Part shown: positions 29,894 through 39,385 of the stretch, piece after piece
Layout of the letters: the number at the start of each line of letters is the position of its first letter
Numbering within the stretch: the stretch's first letter is position 1
From: Lutibacter agarilyticus
GTDB taxonomy: Bacteria; Bacteroidota; Bacteroidia; Flavobacteriales; Flavobacteriaceae
Length of the DNA stretch: 64,000 nucleotides
Direction: 5' to 3'
Assembly (NCBI RefSeq): GCF_900188235.1
Contig: NZ_FZNT01000001.1
Coordinates: forward strand, 62,001-126,000
Notes under the pieces: generated by a model
Told to the model about the DNA's origin: nothing
What the model saw: only the letters and a program-made list of their open reading frames with translations
Databases searched by the model: none
Program-made: the position numbers and the translations under genes

Positions 29894-31747
29894 ATGTTAT
29901 TTAAGCATAAAATATTGACATTGTTAGTTGTTTTAATTTCAATAGGAACTAAAGCACAGCAAACCAGTAAACCCAATATATTGTGGATTTTAACCGATGA
30001 CCAACGTACAGATTCTAACGGTTATTACAACGAAATTACCACAGGTAAAAATGAGAGTCCGCTTGGTTTTGTAATGTCTCCAAATTTGGATGCTTTATCA
30101 AAAGAAGGAACTGTGTTTATCAATATGTATTGTAATTCTCCAGCTTGCGCGCCCTCAAGAAATAGTATGATAACAGGTAAATACCCGCATCATTCTGGTG
30201 TTTATGGATTTGAATATTTTACTGGAAAAACTGATTTTTTCAATAAAACATTGCCACAAGTAATGACAGAAAACGGTTATGAAACTACGTTGTTTGGTAA
30301 AAGCGGGTATCGCAATAAAGATGTAAATAAAAAGGATAAAACACCTTACGACGCATTTTATGAGCAATATATTACAGATAACGATTTGATGAGAGCTGGA
30401 ATTACCGATTGGTACAATCCAAGTGTTTGGGGAAAAGTAAATGGTAAAAATCAAAAAACAGATTCGAGAACCGAATTCTTTTTTCCTAATGGAGACAAGA
30501 AATCTTGGAGTCGTGAAAAAACAATTTCCAAAGAAGAACAGGAAGTTAGAAAAAGTGTTGAAGCTGAGTTAGATATTTTATATCATTATTCAAAACCAGG
30601 TTCTGATTTAATAATTGGAGGTGTAAATTCAATGCCAGCAGATAAAACTTTGGATGGTAATATTTTAACTGAATATACGAGCTATTTAAACAATCAAGGC
30701 GAAAGCTATACCAATTTGTTGGGTAATACAATGAATGGAGCAGATGCCAAAAAGCCTTTATTTACAAGTTTGAGTTTTCATTTTCCACACACACCTGTAA
30801 TGCCTCCAAAAGAGTTTAGAGATTTATTTAAAGATAAAGTTTATAAAATTCCTGAATTTGATAAAGAAGCAGAGTTGAGTAAGTTGCCAAAGCAGTTGGT
30901 TACTTTGTATGAGAAATTAAAAATTGACGATTTGTCTTATGAAGATAAGCAACAAGCCATTAGAGATTATTATGCTTTTTGTGCTTTTGGCGATTATATT
31001 ATTGGGAAAGCTATCGTTGAATTTAAAGCTTATTGCAAAAAACACAATCAGGAATATATGATTGTTTATACCAGTGGAGACCACGGTTGGCAATTAGGAG
31101 AACAGGGTATTGAATCTAAATTTGCACCTTGGGATTTGTCTACACATACCACAGCGATAATTGTTTCATCTGATAAAAGTAAGGTTCCAACAGAAACTGT
31201 TTACGAAGGTTTTGCGGAGTATGTAGATATTATGCCAACGATTATTTCCGCAGGTGGCGTAAATATTTCAGCTAAAGAATATGACTATTTAGATGGTTTA
31301 GATATGGGAGAATTGATTGAAAATAAAAATATTAATAAAGACTATATTATTGGTGAAATTAATAGTGTTGCAGGTCCAAGAACCTATATGCGCTCAAAAG
31401 ATTTTGCTTTTTCAATGCGACCTAGACCTTTAAACGGAGCAGCTGGTGGTAGATATGAACCAAATGAAAATGTACGTTGGGGGTTAGATGCACCAAGAGA
31501 TGAGGTTCAAATGGCTTTGTACGATTTACGTAACGACCCAATGGAAACAAACAATGTAGCCAATGATAAAGAGTATATAAAATTGGCAGATTGGTTTAGA
31601 GATAAATTAGGAAATATTATTTTAGGTGATGGTAGAATTGAAGTCAATTGGAAAAAAGGGAACGAATACAGTATAAGTGATTTTGCATTGGGAGCAGATG
31701 ATAAAAAGTTAGAAATTCCATCAAAAATAATTCCTAAAGTAGAATAA
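29894..31747 (+). CDS. S1-family sulfatase, CAPSR
   Basis: A 617-residue type I sulfatase with a cleavable signal (to KAQQ). The first metal site is WILTDDQRTDSNGY, the formylglycine site CAPSR with Cys85 and NSMITGKYPHHSG, and the late metal site SGDHGWQLGEQG. It is longer than its neighbours because of an insertion at about 170-260. Its start codon follows the GH30 stop with no gap, so translational coupling is likely. The protein has no lipoprotein cysteine, unlike three of the other four sulfatases, and so may be soluble in the periplasm. The sulfate position is unknown. Confidence 0.9.
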   Translation: MLFKHKILTLLVVLISIGTKAQQTSKPNILWILTDDQRTDSNGYYNEITTGKNESPLGFVMSPNLDALSKEGTVFINMYCNSPACAPSRNSMITGKYPHHSGVYGFEYFTGKTDFFNKTLPQVMTENGYETTLFGKSGYRNKDVNKKDKTPYDAFYEQYITDNDLMRAGITDWYNPSVWGKVNGKNQKTDSRTEFFFPNGDKKSWSREKTISKEEQEVRKSVEAELDILYHYSKPGSDLIIGGVNSMPADKTLDGNILTEYTSYLNNQGESYTNLLGNTMNGADAKKPLFTSLSFHFPHTPVMPPKEFRDLFKDKVYKIPEFDKEAELSKLPKQLVTLYEKLKIDDLSYEDKQQAIRDYYAFCAFGDYIIGKAIVEFKAYCKKHNQEYMIVYTSGDHGWQLGEQGIESKFAPWDLSTHTTAIIVSSDKSKVPTETVYEGFAEYVDIMPTIISAGGVNISAKEYDYLDGLDMGELIENKNINKDYIIGEINSVAGPRTYMRSKDFAFSMRPRPLNGAAGGRYEPNENVRWGLDAPRDEVQMALYDLRNDPMETNNVANDKEYIKLADWFRDKLGNIILGDGRIEVNWKKGNEYSISDFALGADDKKLEIPSKIIPKVE

Positions 31748-31752
31748 TATTA

Positions 31753-32853
31753 ATGAAATATTTTTTAACATATATTTTTGCGTTTTTAGTTTTTTCAGCT
31801 TGTAAAACAAAATCAGTTGACTCAACTCCGTTATTTGTAAAACCAACTGATTCAGCGATTACTTACCAAGGTCGTACTGGTGAAAATGAGACAAAAACGG
31901 CAACCGAAATTTATTGGTCAGGTTCTTCGATCAAAATCAATTTTGAAGGGACAGAGGTTAAAGCTATTTTTGATGATGAAAATGGTGAAAATTATTTCAA
32001 CATTATTATTGATGGTGTGAATTTTGAAGTACTTAAATTAAAAAAAGGAAAAGAAACCTATGTGCTTGCTGATAGTTTAACCAAAGGAAAACACAGCATT
32101 GAAATTACCAAAAGAAACGATTGGGATTACGGAACAACCTTATTTTATGGTTTTGAAATTGAAGGAAAAGTATTGGAGCCAGATGCTGAAAATAGATTGT
32201 TTATTGAGTTTTATGGAGATTCTGTAACATCAGGTCACGGAAATGAAGATTATTTAGGAAATGATAGTTCTAATGGAGATGTAACCAATAATTACAACGC
32301 ATATGCAGCCATTACTGCACGTTATTTCAATGCAGATTATACGTGTGTTGTTCGCAGTGGTATTGGTGTTATGGTGAGTTGGTATAATTTAATTATGCCC
32401 GAAATGTATGACAGGTTAAATCCAAATAACCCAAATAGCAAATGGGATTTCACCAAAAAACAACCAGATATTGTAGTGGTTAATTTATTTCAAAATGATT
32501 ATTGGATTGTGAATCTTCCAGAGCATGAGGAGTTTAAAAGACGTTTTGGAACTGACAAACCAACAGAAAAAGATATTGTAAAATCTTATGCAGATTTTAT
32601 AAAAACAATCAGAAATTTGTATCCAATTACTTCAATTGTTTGTGTGTTAGGAAATATGAACATTACTAAAAATGGATCTGAATGGCCAAATTATGTAACT
32701 GAGGCAGTAACCTCGTTAAATGACGCCAACACATATACTTGCTTTGTTCCATATAAAGATACACCTGGACATCCAAAAGTAGCAGAACATCAAATAATTG
32801 CCAATGAATTGATTAATACCATTAAAAATAATAATTTAAATAGTAGTAATTAA
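31753..32853 (+). CDS. CE2-like SGNH esterase (lipoprotein)
   Basis: A 366-residue lipoprotein (VFSACKT). It has an N-terminal jelly-roll domain (about 35-140) and a C-terminal SGNH hydrolase domain. The catalytic Ser is in the FIEFYGDSVTSGHGNED block, and the late His region is in DTPGHPKVAEHQ. This two-domain order is that of carbohydrate esterase family 2, whose members remove acetyl groups from sugars. An esterase in a galactan locus suggests an acyl decoration on the natural polymer, which is inference. It sits 5 nt after a sulfatase and 11 nt before an unknown Ig-like protein. Confidence 0.82.
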   Translation: MKYFLTYIFAFLVFSACKTKSVDSTPLFVKPTDSAITYQGRTGENETKTATEIYWSGSSIKINFEGTEVKAIFDDENGENYFNIIIDGVNFEVLKLKKGKETYVLADSLTKGKHSIEITKRNDWDYGTTLFYGFEIEGKVLEPDAENRLFIEFYGDSVTSGHGNEDYLGNDSSNGDVTNNYNAYAAITARYFNADYTCVVRSGIGVMVSWYNLIMPEMYDRLNPNNPNSKWDFTKKQPDIVVVNLFQNDYWIVNLPEHEEFKRRFGTDKPTEKDIVKSYADFIKTIRNLYPITSIVCVLGNMNITKNGSEWPNYVTEAVTSLNDANTYTCFVPYKDTPGHPKVAEHQIIANELINTIKNNNLNSSN

Positions 32854-32864
32854 ATAGTTGAATA

Positions 32865-33827
32865 ATGAAAATAGTTTTAAAATTAGTTTTTGTAGCCGCC
32901 TGTTTATTGTTGGTTTCATTTAAAGTAACAGCACAAGAACCCGAAAAAGTTTTCTTTGTAAAAACAGTTCCCACAAAAATTCAAATTAAAGAATCCTATG
33001 CTTTTACAGTAGGATATGTAGTAAATGAAGAAAGTGATATTACGGTTGAAGTATCAGCTGGTCCAAATAAATTTTGGGCGCACAAAGCAATACCTGTAAA
33101 AGCGGGAAGAGGTATTTTAGATGTGAAATTAAACCCTGTTCAATTACCTACTGAAGGTAGTGGATATAGGATTTTACTTTCAGTAAGAGCAAGAAAAGGA
33201 AATTGGCAAACAACCAGAACAGCTGTAGATATTAATAATTTAGAATTTGTTTCAGAAGAAGTACGTATTCCCGAATCGGTTTCTTTTTCACCATTAACGC
33301 CTAATCAATTAGAAAGTACCAATAAATTTAAATTTGATATTGATTATTCAGTATTAAAAGAGCAAATGATACAAGTTTCTATTTGGAAAGATAAAAACTG
33401 GTTAGGTTCTTCAAAAAAGATAAAGGTAGCGCCAGGCAAGGGAGTTGAGTCGGTTGTTGTTGATATAGATCCTCCTGTTGAAGGAAATGATTATAAATTT
33501 AAATTAACATTTGGTGAACCGTCAGATTTTGAAAATAAAACTACTAGTAGTAAAGAACGTACTGGTATTTACATTACAAAGCCAGCAAAAAAGTTAACAT
33601 TGAAAGAAATCAATGCTAAAAGTATTCAGCTTGCAATAAATAAAGATTCTGAAGTACTAACATTACCAGGGAAATCTTCCTATGAATTCATTAAAATTAT
33701 AGCAATAAACGGACAAATAATAGGTGAAGTAAAAAACACCAATTCAGTCAATATTTCAGCACTTACAAAAGGAGCTTATTTTGCCATAACTAGTGAAGAA
33801 GATTATTACAAATTTGTAAAATTATAA
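32865..33827 (+). CDS. secreted tandem Ig-like protein with a degenerate T9SS tail
   Basis: A 320-residue protein with a signal peptide (to VTAQ) that I cannot assign to a named family. It contains two related beta-sandwich repeats (about 25-130 and 135-235). Each has a similar order of strands: a KIxVAPGKG/IPVKAGRG turn followed by an LNPVQLP/IDPPVEG turn and a YRIL/YKFK strand. The last 75 residues look like a weak type A T9SS sorting domain (IIAINGQIIGEV, SALTKGAYFAI, final YKFVKL). The gene lies 2 nt before a GH86 gene and 11 nt after an esterase. A surface or secreted glycan-binding role is a guess from context. Confidence 0.75.
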   Translation: MKIVLKLVFVAACLLLVSFKVTAQEPEKVFFVKTVPTKIQIKESYAFTVGYVVNEESDITVEVSAGPNKFWAHKAIPVKAGRGILDVKLNPVQLPTEGSGYRILLSVRARKGNWQTTRTAVDINNLEFVSEEVRIPESVSFSPLTPNQLESTNKFKFDIDYSVLKEQMIQVSIWKDKNWLGSSKKIKVAPGKGVESVVVDIDPPVEGNDYKFKLTFGEPSDFENKTTSSKERTGIYITKPAKKLTLKEINAKSIQLAINKDSEVLTLPGKSSYEFIKIIAINGQIIGEVKNTNSVNISALTKGAYFAITSEEDYYKFVKL

Positions 33828-33829
33828 AA

Positions 33830-35644
33830 ATGAAAAAACAAGTTATTTTAGTAATATATAGCTTATTAATAAGCATTGTAAGTTTAGCTCAAAATACAGT
33901 AAGTATAGACTTAACTACTCAAAAATTTATAGGCACTAAAAGTGAATTAAGTAGAGAGAAGTATTTCTCAATGCACGGCTCATACACCGATGGTGACTTG
34001 GCTTTTGATGCCGTTTATTTATTTGATCAATTAGGAATTGAATTTGGAAGAACTTTTGGTGGGCCAAAACCATTTAAAAAAGATAAAACAACCGAGCCTA
34101 AATTGGATCAAGCCTATGCAGAAGCTGCTAAAAATGTTGAGCGGTATAAAAATGCTCCTATGTACGAGTCGTTTAAAACACGTGACCTTATCTTGACCGA
34201 TCACCCAAAAGAAGCTTTTCAGCTAAATTTAAATTATGAAAAAGTAGCGGAATACAATGCAGAATTTATAAAAAAAGCCTATCCGTTAATGCCTAGGTAT
34301 TATGAAGTAATGAACGAACCTTTTGTGCACGCAAAAGAATATGTGGCATCTTGGGACGAAACAGAAGCTGTAATTGTTGAAATGTCTAAATTCCACAAAG
34401 TAGTGGCAGATAAAATACATGCCCAAGTACCTGGTATTATGGTTGGTGGTTATAGTGCTGCTTGGCCTGAAATGGAATTGAAAGATTTTTGGCATTGGAA
34501 TACACGAATGAAAGTATTTATGGATACTGCAGGTGAAAGTATGGACTTTTTTGCAACACATATTTACGATGGAAGAAACGTTGAAGGCGATTTTAATTAT
34601 AGATCAGGAAGTAATGCTGAGGCTATTTTAGATTTAATTGAAGCTTATAGTTATAAAAAATGGGGAAAAGTTAAGCCTCATTTAATTTCAGAATATGGTT
34701 ACACATCAAAAGGTTTAGTAGGAAAGCCTTATTCTGCAGAACTTAATGGAACATGCTTGGTGTCTTACAATAAAATTTTAATGTCTTTAATGGATAAACC
34801 AGACAGGTTATTAAAAGCTTTGCCTTTTATTACAGGTAAAGGAAGTTGGTTTTATAATGATAAAAGAAACCCAGATCAACACCCATATCCTTGGGTAATT
34901 TCACGTAAATTATCAAACGGAACCTATAAATACACACATTTAATTAAATTTTATCAGTTATGGAAAGATGTTGAAGGTAAACGAATTGACATCACTTCAA
35001 ACAATCCAGATATACAAGTAAATGCTTTCGGAAAGGAAGGTAAGGCTTATATTGCAATAAATAGTTTAGCTGATGAGGTTCAAGAAGTAACATTAGACTT
35101 TTTAAATAAGAGCAACAGTTTAATTAATAATACAACTTTAAGAAGGTTGTATTTAAATGAAAAAGGAATTCCAAAGTTGGTGTTTTTTACGAATATTTCA
35201 GAATTAAAAACGTTGGAATTAAAAGTTGGAGAGACTGTAATTTTAGAATGTGATGTTAATGCGTATGAATTTGAAAATAGCCTTCACGAACAAAACTATT
35301 ATACAAAAACCTACTTACAAGAAATAATTGCTAACAAAACATTAGAGTTTACCTTAGAACAAGTTTCAACAGGTAAAAAGGGACGAGCAAGTTTAAAAAT
35401 GGGAGTGGCTAGAGCTCATAATTTAAGTAAACAACCTATAATATTTGTGAATGGTAAGCAGGTTAAAGTTCCAACAAATTGGGCAGGCTACGATCAAAAA
35501 CCTAGAAAAGAATTTTTTGGAGTTATTCAAATACCAGTTGACATAAAATATTTAAAAGAAGGTAATAATCAGGTTGAAATTACTTTTCCAGATAATGGTG
35601 GGCGCGTTAGTTCTCTAATCTTAAATGTTGAAAAATATAATTAG
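33830..35644 (+). CDS. GH86 beta-porphyranase/beta-agarase without T9SS tail
   Basis: A 604-residue GH86 enzyme with a signal peptide (to SLAQ). The TIM barrel (about 30-400) has acid/base Glu163 in YEVMNEPFVH and nucleophile Glu288 in LISEYGYTSKG. The GGYSAAWPEMEL and ATHIYDGRNVEG segments are shared with the other GH86 in the window. Two beta domains follow the barrel. GH86 members cut beta-1,4 bonds in porphyran or agarose. Unlike the paralogue at 48001, it ends in a plain beta strand without a sorting tail, so it is probably periplasmic and may act on imported oligosaccharides. Porphyran versus agarose preference is not decided. Confidence 0.9.
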   Translation: MKKQVILVIYSLLISIVSLAQNTVSIDLTTQKFIGTKSELSREKYFSMHGSYTDGDLAFDAVYLFDQLGIEFGRTFGGPKPFKKDKTTEPKLDQAYAEAAKNVERYKNAPMYESFKTRDLILTDHPKEAFQLNLNYEKVAEYNAEFIKKAYPLMPRYYEVMNEPFVHAKEYVASWDETEAVIVEMSKFHKVVADKIHAQVPGIMVGGYSAAWPEMELKDFWHWNTRMKVFMDTAGESMDFFATHIYDGRNVEGDFNYRSGSNAEAILDLIEAYSYKKWGKVKPHLISEYGYTSKGLVGKPYSAELNGTCLVSYNKILMSLMDKPDRLLKALPFITGKGSWFYNDKRNPDQHPYPWVISRKLSNGTYKYTHLIKFYQLWKDVEGKRIDITSNNPDIQVNAFGKEGKAYIAINSLADEVQEVTLDFLNKSNSLINNTTLRRLYLNEKGIPKLVFFTNISELKTLELKVGETVILECDVNAYEFENSLHEQNYYTKTYLQEIIANKTLEFTLEQVSTGKKGRASLKMGVARAHNLSKQPIIFVNGKQVKVPTNWAGYDQKPRKEFFGVIQIPVDIKYLKEGNNQVEITFPDNGGRVSSLILNVEKYN

Positions 35645-35674
35645 AGGTGAAGACTTCAAAATTCAAAAGCAAAT

Positions 35675-37504
35675 ATGAAATTATTAAAATTTTCGGTACT
35701 AATTATTTTGGCTTTTAGCAGTTGTGCTAAGAAAAAAAATCCAAGTCCAATTTCTGAAACAATATTAAAACCAAACGTAATACTTGTAATAACAGACGAT
35801 CAAGGTTATGGTGATGTGGGAGTTCTAGGAAATACGATTATTAAAACACCAAATATTGATGCTTTTCATGGGGAAAGCTATCATTTAACCGATTTTCACG
35901 TGGGGCCAACTTGTGCGCCAACGCGTTCGGGATTAATGACAGGGAGATATGCAAATAGCGTTGGAGTTTGGCATACTGTTGGTGGATGGTCTTTGTTAAG
36001 AGAACAAGAAAAAACCTTGGCAAATATGTTTACTGAAGCAGGTTATAAAACTGGTGGATTTGGAAAATGGCATTTAGGTGATAACTATCCGTTTAGACCA
36101 GAAGATAGAGGATTTCAGGAAACCGTAATGCACGGCGGAGGTGGAGTTCAACAAACACCTGATTATTGGAATAATACGTATTTTAATGATACTTATTTTA
36201 AAAATGGAAAGCCTACAAAATTTGAAGGCTATTGTACTGATGTGTTTTTTGGAGAAGCAATTAATTTTATTGAACAGAATAAAGACAAACCTTTCTTTTG
36301 TTATATAGCTCCTAATGCACCGCACGGTCCGTATAATGTTCCTATGGAATATTATAATTTGTATAAGAATTTATCTGAAGATGTGTTAGCTGAAAAGCAA
36401 AAACGTTTTTATGGAATGATTACCAATATTGACGATAATTTTGGAAAATTAAGAACAGCTTTAAAAGAGTTAAATATTGCAGATAATACAATTTTAATTT
36501 TTATGACTGATAATGGTACCTCTGCAGGTTATTACTACAATAAAAAGAAAAATAGTGCAACTGGTTATAATGCTGAAATGAGAGGTGCCAAGGGTAGTGC
36601 TTATGAAGGTGGTCACAGAGTACCGTTTTTTATCCATTGGAAAAATGGAGATATTTCAACTTCAAAAGATTTTTCTCAATTAACAGCGCAATTAGATATT
36701 ATGCCAACACTTGCTGAATTATGTGGAATAAAACTTCCGAAGGAACATTTAGCATTAGACGGTAAAAGCTTAGTACCGTTATTTAAAAATGAAGAAAAGA
36801 GTTTAAACAGAATGTTGGTAACAGATTCTCAGCGAATTCAGCAACCTGAAAAATGGAGAAATTCTGCAGTAATGCAAGATACTTGGCGTTTGATAAACGG
36901 ATCAGAATTATATAATATTAAAGAAGATAAAGGTCAAGAAAATAATATTGCAGAACAATATCCTGAAAAAGTAGCAGAAATGCGCACGTTTTATGAAAAC
37001 TGGTGGCAGCAAGTTTCGGTTGATTTTGACAAAGAAATTTTTTTTAAAATTGGTTTAGAAAACATAAATCCTGTGACTTTAACTGCACATGATATACATG
37101 CCCAAAATGGCATGCAACCTTGGAATCAAGAATATATTAGGCAAGGTGTTTATGGAGAAGGTTATTGGGACATTAATGTTGTAAAGGAGGGTGATTATAA
37201 AATTTCTTTAAGAAGATATCCAATAGAGTCTAATTTAAAAATAAACACAATTGTTAAAGGTATAACCACTGTAGAATTACCAGGGTTGGAGAAAGATTTA
37301 TCAGAAGGAGTAAACCTAAATTATGTGAAGGCTTCTCTTAATTTTGATAATAAAATTAATAAAGAAGTTACTGTTAGTAATCAAGATCTTTCTGCAGATT
37401 TTAAATTGCATTTAAAGCAGGGTAAAACTAAAATGAACGCAAGCTTTTATAATAGTAAAGGTAAAGAGAATGTTGCTTATTATGTGTATATCACAAAGCT
37501 ATAG
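35675..37504 (+). CDS. S1-family sulfatase with C-terminal beta domain (lipoprotein), CAPTR
   Basis: A 609-residue type I sulfatase with a lipoprotein signal (AFSSCAKK). Metal residues are in VITDDQGYGDVG, the formylglycine site is CAPTR with Cys80 and SGLMTGRY, and GKWHLGDNYPF and FMTDNGT are also present. After the sulfatase fold (to about 460) there is an extra domain of about 150 residues containing GMQPWNQEYIRQGVYGEGYW. Such tails occur in a subset of algal-polysaccharide sulfatases. It is last in the second enzyme operon, 30 nt after the GH86. A weak hairpin follows at 37542-37559. Confidence 0.9.
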   Translation: MKLLKFSVLIILAFSSCAKKKNPSPISETILKPNVILVITDDQGYGDVGVLGNTIIKTPNIDAFHGESYHLTDFHVGPTCAPTRSGLMTGRYANSVGVWHTVGGWSLLREQEKTLANMFTEAGYKTGGFGKWHLGDNYPFRPEDRGFQETVMHGGGGVQQTPDYWNNTYFNDTYFKNGKPTKFEGYCTDVFFGEAINFIEQNKDKPFFCYIAPNAPHGPYNVPMEYYNLYKNLSEDVLAEKQKRFYGMITNIDDNFGKLRTALKELNIADNTILIFMTDNGTSAGYYYNKKKNSATGYNAEMRGAKGSAYEGGHRVPFFIHWKNGDISTSKDFSQLTAQLDIMPTLAELCGIKLPKEHLALDGKSLVPLFKNEEKSLNRMLVTDSQRIQQPEKWRNSAVMQDTWRLINGSELYNIKEDKGQENNIAEQYPEKVAEMRTFYENWWQQVSVDFDKEIFFKIGLENINPVTLTAHDIHAQNGMQPWNQEYIRQGVYGEGYWDINVVKEGDYKISLRRYPIESNLKINTIVKGITTVELPGLEKDLSEGVNLNYVKASLNFDNKINKEVTVSNQDLSADFKLHLKQGKTKMNASFYNSKGKENVAYYVYITKL

Positions 37505-37541
37505 ATGAAAAGCTTTTACTTTTTATATGCCTACTTAATTT

Positions 37542-37567
37542 GTTCTGTCAAAACAGAACTATTTTAT
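37542..37567 (+). terminator. weak hairpin after the last sulfatase gene
   Basis: GTTCTGT (37542-37548) and ACAGAAC (37553-37559) form a 7-bp stem with a 4-nt loop, followed by TATTTTAT. It is a short stem with an imperfect T-run, so it is only a possible terminator. It lies between the enzyme operon and the GH16 promoter. Confidence 0.45.
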
Positions 37568-37638
37568 ATATTCTTTTTGAACTTAAATTTTACAGGTTTT
37601 GAAAAATTAGATAGATTTATTCAATGTTTCAGGGAAAT

Positions 37639-37695
37639 GTCTAGTTATAGTCTAGTTTAAAAGAGCTACTATTTTATGAATAAAATATAATATTG
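37639..37695 (+). promoter_or_regulatory. tandem-repeat activator site and -7 box of the GH16 gene
   Basis: GTCTAGTTATA and GTCTAGTTTAA lie head-to-tail at 37639-37649 and 37650-37660, an 11-bp period. The second GTCTAGTT ends at 37657. Thirty nucleotides later comes TAATATTG (37688-37695), one mismatch from TAnnTTTG, and the ATG is 17 nt further on. The same layout with identical 30-nt spacing precedes susC and the GH86 at 48001. Confidence 0.75.
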
Positions 37696-37712
37696 CATAA
37701 AAACTTTTAACA

Positions 37713-38843
37713 ATGAATTTAAGAATTTTACTTCTATTAATGTCTTTTACTATGTCTTCATGTTCAAATGAAGATACCCCTAATTTATTTTCGCTTAAAA
37801 CTTCAGTTGAACCTATTAATTTCGGTGTTATTACACCTTCCTCAGGTGAATATGAGCAAGGAAATGTAGTTACCATTCAAGCAAAAGCTAATGATGGATA
37901 CGTGTTTGTAGAGTGGTCTGGTGATGCCAGCGGAAATACAAATCCACTAAATATTATGATGAGTTCAGATAAAACGGTAGTTGCCGTATTTAAAAGTGAA
38001 GGTATAGAAAAAGAATGGGATGTTTATCCAATCCCAGCAAATGCAGGTACTGGTAAAACTTGGGAATTACAAGATTTTTCAGACGATTTCAATTATAATG
38101 CACCAGCTGACAATAAAGGAACTGAATTTACAAATAATTGGACAGATTGGTATCATAACGCCTGGTCAGGACCAGGATTAACCGTTTGGAATAGAAATCA
38201 TTCTATGGTTGAAAATGGTACATTAAAATTAATAGCAACTAGACTAGACGGAACCAATAAAGTAAGTGCAGGTGCTATTAGTTCAAATAATAGAATTAAG
38301 TATCCGGTTTACATTGAAACAAGAGCTAAAATAATGAATTCGGTTTTAGCCAATGGAGCATGGTTATTAAGTCCTGATGATACTCAAGAAATTGACTTTA
38401 TGGAGGCTTATGGGGCTAGTTTTTCTAATTCAGCTAATAAAGACCAAACTTGGTATGCTGAAAGAATGCATTTAAGTCACCATGTGTTTATTCGTGATCC
38501 TTTTCAAGACTATCAACCTACCGATGCAGGAAGCTGGTATAAAACAGGAACTACATTATGGCGAGATGATTTTCATAATTATGGAGTGTATTGGATTGAT
38601 CCTTGGAATTTAGAATATTATGTAGATGGTGTTCTTGTGAGAACCGTTTCAGGTGAAAATATCATTGATCCAAATAATTTCACCAACGGAACTGGTTTAA
38701 GCAAAGAAATGGATATTCTTTTTACTGTTGAAGATCAAGATTGGAGATCTAATCAAGGTATTACACCTACTGATGATGAACTTAGTAACCTAGAAGATCA
38801 CACATTTACTATAGATTGGATTAGAATATATAAGCCAAAATAA
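37713..38843 (+). CDS. GH16 beta-agarase/beta-porphyranase (lipoprotein)
   Basis: A 376-residue lipoprotein (TMSSCSNED). It has an InlB/BIG-like beta repeat at about 30-95 (FGVITPSSGEYEQGNVVTIQ, YVFVEWSGDAS) and a GH16 jelly-roll catalytic domain at about 105-376. The ExDxxE signature is EIDFME with nucleophile Glu226, Asp228 and acid/base Glu231. The broad cleft residues (TWYAERMHLSHH, WRDDFHNYGVYW) resemble agarases and porphyranases rather than laminarinases. As a lipoprotein it could act on the cell surface as an endo-enzyme. It is monocistronic and carries the same promoter element as susC, so it is likely an early-induced gene. Confidence 0.9.
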   Translation: MNLRILLLLMSFTMSSCSNEDTPNLFSLKTSVEPINFGVITPSSGEYEQGNVVTIQAKANDGYVFVEWSGDASGNTNPLNIMMSSDKTVVAVFKSEGIEKEWDVYPIPANAGTGKTWELQDFSDDFNYNAPADNKGTEFTNNWTDWYHNAWSGPGLTVWNRNHSMVENGTLKLIATRLDGTNKVSAGAISSNNRIKYPVYIETRAKIMNSVLANGAWLLSPDDTQEIDFMEAYGASFSNSANKDQTWYAERMHLSHHVFIRDPFQDYQPTDAGSWYKTGTTLWRDDFHNYGVYWIDPWNLEYYVDGVLVRTVSGENIIDPNNFTNGTGLSKEMDILFTVEDQDWRSNQGITPTDDELSNLEDHTFTIDWIRIYKPK

Positions 38844-38882
38844 TTTACATGTATTTCTAAATTATTTACGTTTAAAATTAAC

Positions 38883-38912
38883 AAAAAGGCCATTTAATTA
38901 TGGTCTTTTTTT
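38883..38912 (+). terminator. terminator after the GH16 gene
   Basis: AAAAGGCCA (38884-38892) pairs with TGGTCTTTT (38901-38909) through one G-T wobble, across an 8-nt loop and followed by a T-run. It sits 40 nt after the GH16 stop. Confidence 0.8.
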
Positions 38913-39237
38913 ATGTAAAATTATTTGTAAAAAATAAATTGATGGCTACAGCTAAAATAATACGTATTATTTGATGATAATAGTTAAAAAGATCGATGTA
39001 GCTTGTTTAATAATAAAAGCAATGTAGTTAGTTAACAAACAACTTGAAAAAGAGCTACAGAAGCCTTTAAACACCATCTTCTAAATGTATAGCAACTGCT
39101 TCTATACTAATTTATAGACAATTTAATATTGAAAGAAATAAATAGATAAAGCTATTACATGTAAATTAGCTTACTCTAGCCAATTAATACACCATAAAAT
39201 CAACAAGTTATATTGACTTAATCTATTTGGCAATAAC
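38913..39237. other. gene-free convergent region with an 18-bp palindrome
   Basis: No gene is seen. A perfect 18-bp palindrome, AAATAATACGTATTATTT, lies at 38955-38972. The rest is AT-rich with stops in every frame, lying between the GH16 terminator and the terminators of the minus-strand susCD unit. Confidence 0.4.
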
Positions 39238-39270
39238 AAAAAAATCTCGAGGTTTTAAACCTCGAGATTT
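39238..39270 (-). terminator. strong terminator of the susCD operon
   Basis: AAATCTCGAGGTTT (39242-39255) and AAACCTCGAGATTT (39257-39270) form a perfect 14-bp inverted repeat around one base. On the minus strand it is followed by a run of seven Ts. It lies downstream of the glycan-binding lipoprotein gene. Confidence 0.85.
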
Positions 39271-39303
39271 CAATCTACATTACTCTATTTTAGAGCAATT
39301 TTA

Positions 39304-39345
39304 AACTATCCAGAAAACACTAGAACGTATGTTTTCTAGATAGTT
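39304..39345 (-). terminator. second hairpin downstream of the susCD operon
   Basis: AACTATCCAGAAAAC (39304-39318) pairs with GTTTTCTAGATAGTT (39331-39345) with one mismatch and a 12-nt loop. There is no T-run next to it, so it may be an RNA end-protecting stem or a decayed terminator in front of the stronger one. Confidence 0.4.
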
Positions 39346-39385
39346 ACAATCATTTATTATTTTAATTTAATAACAAGGTTTATAA

